From Trachelipus rathkii (lineage: Eukaryota > Arthropoda > Malacostraca > Isopoda > Trachelipodidae), in NCBI GenBank assembly GCA_015478945.1, contig JABUQX010038829.1, positions 1 through 15,000 on the forward strand: a DNA stretch of 15,000 bases. The letters run 5' to 3'. How positions within the stretch are numbered: position 1 is the first letter of the stretch; each line of letters starts with the position of its first letter. A program made the position numbers and the translations under genes. The notes below the pieces were generated by a model. The model saw only the letters and a list, made by a program, of their open reading frames with translations. It was not told the origin of the DNA and did no database searches. Below, in pieces: positions 11,271-15,000 of the stretch.

Positions 11271-12329
11271 CCACATCGCAATCCACTACCATCGCATTGC
11301 ATTGTGCAATACTACATCGGCATTCCTAATTATCGCTGCAAACCCATATAAACCTTCAAATTCTCAGAAACCCAGGAAAGAATAAAAAAAACGGAATATG
11401 AGATAAGAGCGAAACATCACAAAACAGATGTGAAACACGAGATCTAACGGGGGAATAACGTTTTAATATCGGAACTGTTAACGAAAAGACTATAACAAAC
11501 GCTCTTCTTCTACTGAACTATCGATTCATTACATAGGCACAATAGGTACCGCCATACTCGGTAAACGGACGAGGTAATAGAACCGAATCTCCTCCCACTA
11601 GGACAATTCAGATTCACTAGTCGCAAGTTGGAGAAGCAAGGTCACGAAACCACCGACTAATAATGATGACGGTTGTTGGGAACGTGATGGGTAATGATAG
11701 AACGAGAAGAGAAGAGTGCAGAAGGAAACCAGAATCTTGGTACATAGCACTCACAGAGACGTACTGATATGGAAAAGGCAAAGAGGTGGAGCGTGCTTGT
11801 GAGTGGAGAAATACTATGAGAACTGTTGATGGACCAAAGAATTTGAACTGTCCTCGAAAAATGAACTAAAAAGACGCTCCCTCTTAATTCACTAGTGAGG
11901 AAAATCAACAGTATTGGATTTGTTAACAGACGCAGATGGGAAGTAAACTGTGGGACACAGTATTACAAGCAAAAGCCGAAGATACTGAATGTGAGATACC
12001 ATGAGTAAGAAACATGGGGGGAAATCATAGTGGCTATACACACGGGACGTGATAAGAAGGGGAATAAGCTAAGAGAAATACGCTTAAAATAAAGGAACCG
12101 GATGTTCGTAAGACCCTGTGATCACTGAGAGAACAAAAGAACCTTGGCGGAGGAACAGAAGGCGAACCATGTAAGTGAAGGACTGGATTACAGGAGACAT
12201 GTTGATTCGAAGTAATCATGTAGTTGTGTATTGACCCATAGTAGCAACCGTAATAGATCCATGGGAATGGAATTGTGAAAAAACCTCAAAATCGGGGTTC
12301 TTCATTCGGCTCATTGCTGAAAAGGTCAT
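11271..12329. other. Purine-rich stretch, no convincing gene
   Basis: From about 11380 the + strand becomes G/A-rich: from 11701 to 11760, 42 of 60 bases are purines. Two minus-strand frames lie here: 11657-11908 (TTG start, 83 residues) and 12034-12219 (ATG start, 61 residues). Both are rich in Ser, Pro, Leu, Phe and His, as expected from the CT-rich minus strand, and show no domain. ATTGCA-TTG-TGCAAT (11296-11310) is a small 6-bp hairpin. An AAGACCCTGTG string near 12111 recalls a large-subunit rRNA motif but has no rRNA context. Confidence 0.5.
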
Positions 12330-12557
12330 CTAAAATTCATACCTGAATTGGGGAAGTCGTAGGGGGACGGTGGAATAACACAGAGCTCTGCAGCTCATCC
12401 ATTCTGTCGCTTCTCTCAGTAAAGAATCTTCGGCACTCAGGTCGATAAGATTGCGAAAGGTATTTTGGTATACTTCACCAGTAAGTGGGAAAATGGACTC
12501 GAATCGGTTGGGGTTGGCAATATACCAACGTCTACAAGGAAGTACACCGTTAGCCAT
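12330..12557 (-). CDS. Possible small protein or internal exon, unknown function
   Basis: This frame starts with ATG and gives 75 residues of mixed composition (Asn-Pro-Asn-Arg, Glu, Asp, Trp and Cys residues spread throughout) that look less biased than other frames in the window. I do not recognise the family. The frame stays open upstream to 12563 and beyond, and there a T7 run followed by ACAG resembles a splice acceptor. Near its end the minus strand reads TTCAG|GTATGA (exon side ending at 12343), a good donor match. An internal exon of 221 bp (12343-12563) is therefore possible in a eukaryote. No ribosome-binding site precedes the ATG. One joining I tried, from a donor near 12850, ran into a stop. 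A chance open frame remains the more likely reading. Confidence 0.15.
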   Translation of the reverse strand: MANGVLPCRRWYIANPNRFESIFPLTGEVYQNTFRNLIDLSAEDSLLREATEWMSCRALCYSTVPLRLPQFRYEF

Positions 12558-12905
12558 TAACTGCTGTAAAAAAATGGCTCCACCGGCTTAAACTCGAATA
12601 TGCTATGACCGGCCAAGATAACTTTTTAGGCAATTTTCTGCCACACGACGCAAAGGTCAAAGAGTTCACACACTCCTTCCAATATGAGGAAACAACAGAA
12701 TATTCACAGAAGATAATGTGCCTCTCAAATAAAGTCGAAGTGAAAAACAAACCGAAGAGAACTATGTTGCGTTTATGTAAATAAAAAGAAGAAGAACATT
12801 CCCCACACCCTAGGATTCAAGCAAAATAAATCGAATAATACCTTCTGTTAAGCGCCCACACGAAACCCATTGCTACGTACGTAAGCGAGATTATCTGATG
12901 TAGAT

Positions 12906-13247
12906 CTAAGACATGAAAAGACCTCTAGAAGAAATCAACTCTGCACCGGGTTTATCGGTGAGAATCGATCGGAATTGGAAAGATGATTGATTCAACAATC
13001 TTAGAGAACTGCAAGAACACACCACACACCACTTGTTGATAAGAACAGGACAAAACAAACACACAAACACACTGAAAAGTGCAAAGACAGATACAGATTG
13101 AAAGATGAACTTTGAGGAAAGTATCAAGTCCATTGCGCAAAAGTCGAAAGGCATTACCATGAAATTACATCGAGTTCCATAAAGAATAGAAAATTTTTTT
13201 CCTTTGGCATATGAAACAGCACTTGACGAGAGACCACCCCATTTCAC
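12906..13247 (-). CDS. Doubtful 113-residue open frame
   Basis: The frame begins at GTG and ends at TAG. The middle (about residues 45-75) is hydrophobic and Cys/Val/Phe-rich, coded by GT- and TTT-rich DNA that may equally be a pyrimidine-rich intron. A strong acceptor-like site, TGTTCTTGCAG, lies inside the frame and ends at 13009. From there a different frame reads 18 residues (FSKIVESIIFPIPIDSHR) to a TAA at 12952-12954, which could be a terminal exon. The two readings exclude each other. I recognise no family, and neither is well supported. Confidence 0.08.
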   Translation of the reverse strand: MKWGGLSSSAVSYAKGKKFSILYGTRCNFMVMPFDFCAMDLILSSKFIFQSVSVFALFSVFVCLFCPVLINKWCVVCSCSSLRLLNQSSFQFRSILTDKPGAELISSRGLFMS

Positions 13248-13251
13248 GCGT

Positions 13252-13455
13252 TCAATCTATAATAAGCGAATTTTGTCCGATAACACAAGAAAATGAAGAC
13301 CTAAAACTATATGCAACATAAATAGTCAGTAGAGATAAGAGTACACGCACCCTGATTAGTTTGTGCAAGAGACCATTTTCGATACTAGCGTGATCGATGC
13401 TTACATATTTATGTACTGACCAACAACCTTGAAATAATTCCTTAACTAAGCCCAA
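13252..13455 (-). CDS. Doubtful 67-residue open frame
   Basis: The start is TTG, three bases after the stop of the frame above it on the minus strand (13459-13782), and the stop lies four bases before the GTG of the next (12906-13247). Close packing of three frames in one direction resembles a prokaryotic operon, but no Shine-Dalgarno sequence is visible before any of them. The product has a Leu/Ser/Val-rich hydrophobic middle and no recognised domain. It is most likely chance. Confidence 0.06.
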   Translation of the reverse strand: MGLVKELFQGCWSVHKYVSIDHASIENGLLHKLIRVRVLLSLLTIYVAYSFRSSFSCVIGQNSLIID

Positions 13456-13458
13456 TGA

Positions 13459-13782
13459 TCAAACTTTAGATCGTATACTGATTATCAGGATGTTAGTTAG
13501 CGATATCGGGAATGTATGAACCATATTACTGTTAACTCGGGGTTTGTGACGAGTGTCACCACAAGGATTAACACTGTGGCGCACTAATCCTGTAGCTATT
13601 ATACTTCTCATGTTGTCCCGCCACAATCTGGGACCGCTATGTGTCACAGATGGCCGATTAATGATTTTAATTATCAGAAAAACAATAACCAGCAAAGTAA
13701 TACCGAAGAGAAGTTCCAATATAATGCGAATTCTCCAATATTCTCGGGAAGAGAACATATCGGTGGTTGAAGTTTCATCCAC
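13459..13782 (-). CDS. Possible single-pass membrane protein, unrecognised
   Basis: The frame opens at GTG and gives 107 residues. A polar N-terminus (Asp, Glu, Thr, Ser) and a short charged stretch (Arg13-Arg19) lead into a hydrophobic segment at about residues 20-41 (Leu, Ile, Val, Phe). A basic tail rich in Arg, His, Asn and Ser follows. That order fits a small single-pass membrane protein. I recognise no family. There is no ATG at the start and no ribosome-binding site. A GTG-start frame on the opposite strand (13553-13798, 81 residues) overlaps it, and I treat that one as a shadow. Frames of this length are expected a few times by chance. Confidence 0.14.
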   Translation of the reverse strand: MDETSTTDMFSSREYWRIRIILELLFGITLLVIVFLIIKIINRPSVTHSGPRLWRDNMRSIIATGLVRHSVNPCGDTRHKPRVNSNMVHTFPISLTNILIISIRSKV

Positions 13783-13854
13783 CTTGAACCGTATTTAGAC
13801 TTACAACATCCTGTCAATTCGAAATTTCTTTTATCCCTTCAGTAAAGCAACTAA

Positions 13855-14238
13855 TTGCTTCATCCACAGCTTGGCGAGGATAAAAAGTTACAACTAGTCA
13901 CTTCAAGGTCGCCCATATACGCATCACTCACCAAAACTCACTGCCCACTAACCGCAAGGGCAACAACATTTCGAGGCTGGTGGTTCAAATTTACGCAAAC
14001 AATCAGGTGGATCCACCTCCCTGGCAAAGATTATGCAGACCACCAGTATCAAATCAAATTAGAAAAAGCCATAATAATCATTACCCGGACTGCACTATCG
14101 ACAAATATACTCTGCACTGTTATGGTCACCGCTTGTTTTGCCTGCCTAACACATGACACGTATCCAACAAGCAGCTTACAGCGAGGAACCAACCACTTGA
14201 TGCTAGTGGTCTGTATTAGGGAACAGACCCACCACTGA
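13855..14238 (+). CDS. Longest open frame, unrecognised 127 residues
   Basis: This is the longest open frame in the window. It begins at TTG directly after an in-frame TAA (13852-13854) and ends at TGA. Composition is balanced. A hydrophobic stretch with Cys lies at about residues 72-98. Around residues 42-62 the sequence WIHLPGKDYAD faintly recalls the end of the RNase H domain of some retroelements, but no upstream catalytic Asp/Glu pattern or other retroelement part is present, so I do not assign it. No ATG start, binding site or promoter is seen. A minus-strand frame (14049-14279) overlaps it. Confidence 0.1.
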   Translation: MLHPQLGEDKKLQLVTSRSPIYASLTKTHCPLTARATTFRGWWFKFTQTIRWIHLPGKDYADHQYQIKLEKAIIIITRTALSTNILCTVMVTACFACLTHDTYPTSSLQRGTNHLMLVVCIREQTHH

Positions 14239-14279
14239 CTACATACATGGAAATAAGAGAGTCTATCTATACTAATCAC

Positions 14280-14800
14280 TACTATACTACATATCTAACT
14301 CTGGAGTCGCAACAAGCTGACGTTAAACAGCCTCACTGGGGGCTCATTCCGTGTACCCTCAGTTAAATCTCCACTGCGCTTCAGTAAAGACCCTGCATTG
14401 GCCCAGATTCTGTACACATCGCAAAAGAGAAACTCAATCGGCTCTGAATACAAATGTGTTAGTGCGGTGTTACGTAAATAGAGGAGAGTCCGCAGTGGGA
14501 ATTATGTTAGATGGTTGACCAGAGGCCTGTGGTGCTGTGTTTTGTGTAGGCGACCTCGTGTCTTTGTACATTGCGCGTTTGGTGCATCTGTGCATTTAAC
14601 AATGTCCGGCATGTGGCCCTGCAAAATGACCACACTACAGAATTTAATTGCGTGTTGCTGCGTGTATCTTAAGGATCTACATTCATGGACACATCCCTCT
14701 ATCTGCATACAGAGGAACATCCAAGAACTGTACTACATTCATACATCCACTGCCCAACGATTCACACGTAATACACAAACGAGGTGTTTCTGTTAGTATT
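14280..14800. other. Balanced-composition stretch, overlapping chance frames
   Basis: Two frames lie on opposite strands over the same bases: 14515-14796 (+, TTG start, 93 residues, Cys/Thr-rich) and 14502-14720 (-, ATG start, 72 residues, His/Cys/Thr-rich). They cannot both be judged real from sequence, and neither shows a domain. No RNA gene, terminator or repeat stands out. Confidence 0.4.
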
Positions 14801-15000
14801 CGTGTGTGATGGTCGGCATCGTAGTTTTGGTCCTGATTTCGTCTGTTATTTGGATAAGATCAAGTGGTATTGTTCGTGATAATTTTGTTTGGCAGGACTT
14901 GTTGTTTTGAAGATTGTGATTGTATTTGGGAATTGTAAACAAAACACTGACCACCCTGGATGAAACAATCTACTAAAGTCGTCCAGTTGTTTAGGGTTGA
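14801..15000. other. G/T-rich right edge with a short open frame
   Basis: From 14821 to 14940 I count 32 G against 9 C, the reverse of the G-poor block near 3300. An ATG at 14809 opens a 33-codon frame ending at TGA 14908-14910. If TGA coded Trp, it would run to TAA at 14974-14976 (55 residues, Val/Leu/Ile-rich start). One TTTAGGG occurs near the edge without tandem copies. The window may cut a feature here. Confidence 0.35.

Noticed and set aside
12108..12125. AAGACCCTGTG, resembling a large-subunit rRNA segment
   Set aside because: No neighbouring conserved rRNA motif is present; a match of this length is easily chance.
13978..14040. WIHLPGKDYAD, similar to the end of the retroelement RNase H domain (W-x-H-V-P-G-x-x-N-P-A-D type)
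   Set aside because: Only about ten residues fit, spacing is off by one, and no catalytic acidic residues, reverse transcriptase or integrase parts are found nearby.
14988..15000. TTTAGGG, a telomere-like unit
   Set aside because: Only one copy, no tandem array.

Overview
No gene, RNA gene, mobile element or CRISPR array can be called with confidence in this window. It is AT-rich for most of its length. The longest open frame is 127 codons. Of the 21 frames of 60 or more residues, only four begin with ATG; the rest need GTG or TTG. None has a convincing ribosome-binding site, recognisable domain or family signature. A bacterial or phage region would normally be packed with genes, so this is not ordinary prokaryotic sequence. 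It could be intergenic or intron-rich nuclear DNA of an AT-rich eukaryote, non-coding organellar DNA, or artificial or shuffled sequence. The sequence alone does not settle this.

What the window does show is a series of blocks with different strand composition. From 1 to about 1100 it is AT-rich with short chance frames. From about 1100 to 4700 it is A/T-rich and strongly G-poor on the + strand. From about 4700 to 6600 it is C/T-rich. From about 6600 to 7600 it is AT-rich with a small GC-richer island at 6818-6902. From about 7600 to 8110 it is again C/T-rich, and from 8110 to 9300 mixed. From about 9300 to 11270 it is very A-rich. From about 11380 to 12250 it is purine-rich. From about 12300 to 14800 it is the most balanced part and holds most of the longer open frames, mainly on the minus strand. 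From about 14800 to the end it is G/T-rich.

The best, still weak, coding candidates are on the minus strand between 12330 and 13782. One is an exon-like open block (12343-12563) bounded by a pyrimidine-rich AG and a CAG|GTATGA-like donor. Another is a 107-residue frame with one hydrophobic segment. The third is a short terminal-exon-like piece at 12952-13008. These would suggest a eukaryotic, intron-containing minus-strand gene if real, but I could not join them into a consistent gene model. Short related sequences near 4409, 7091 and 8801 form the most unusual repeat seen. I found no evidence for a new biological system.
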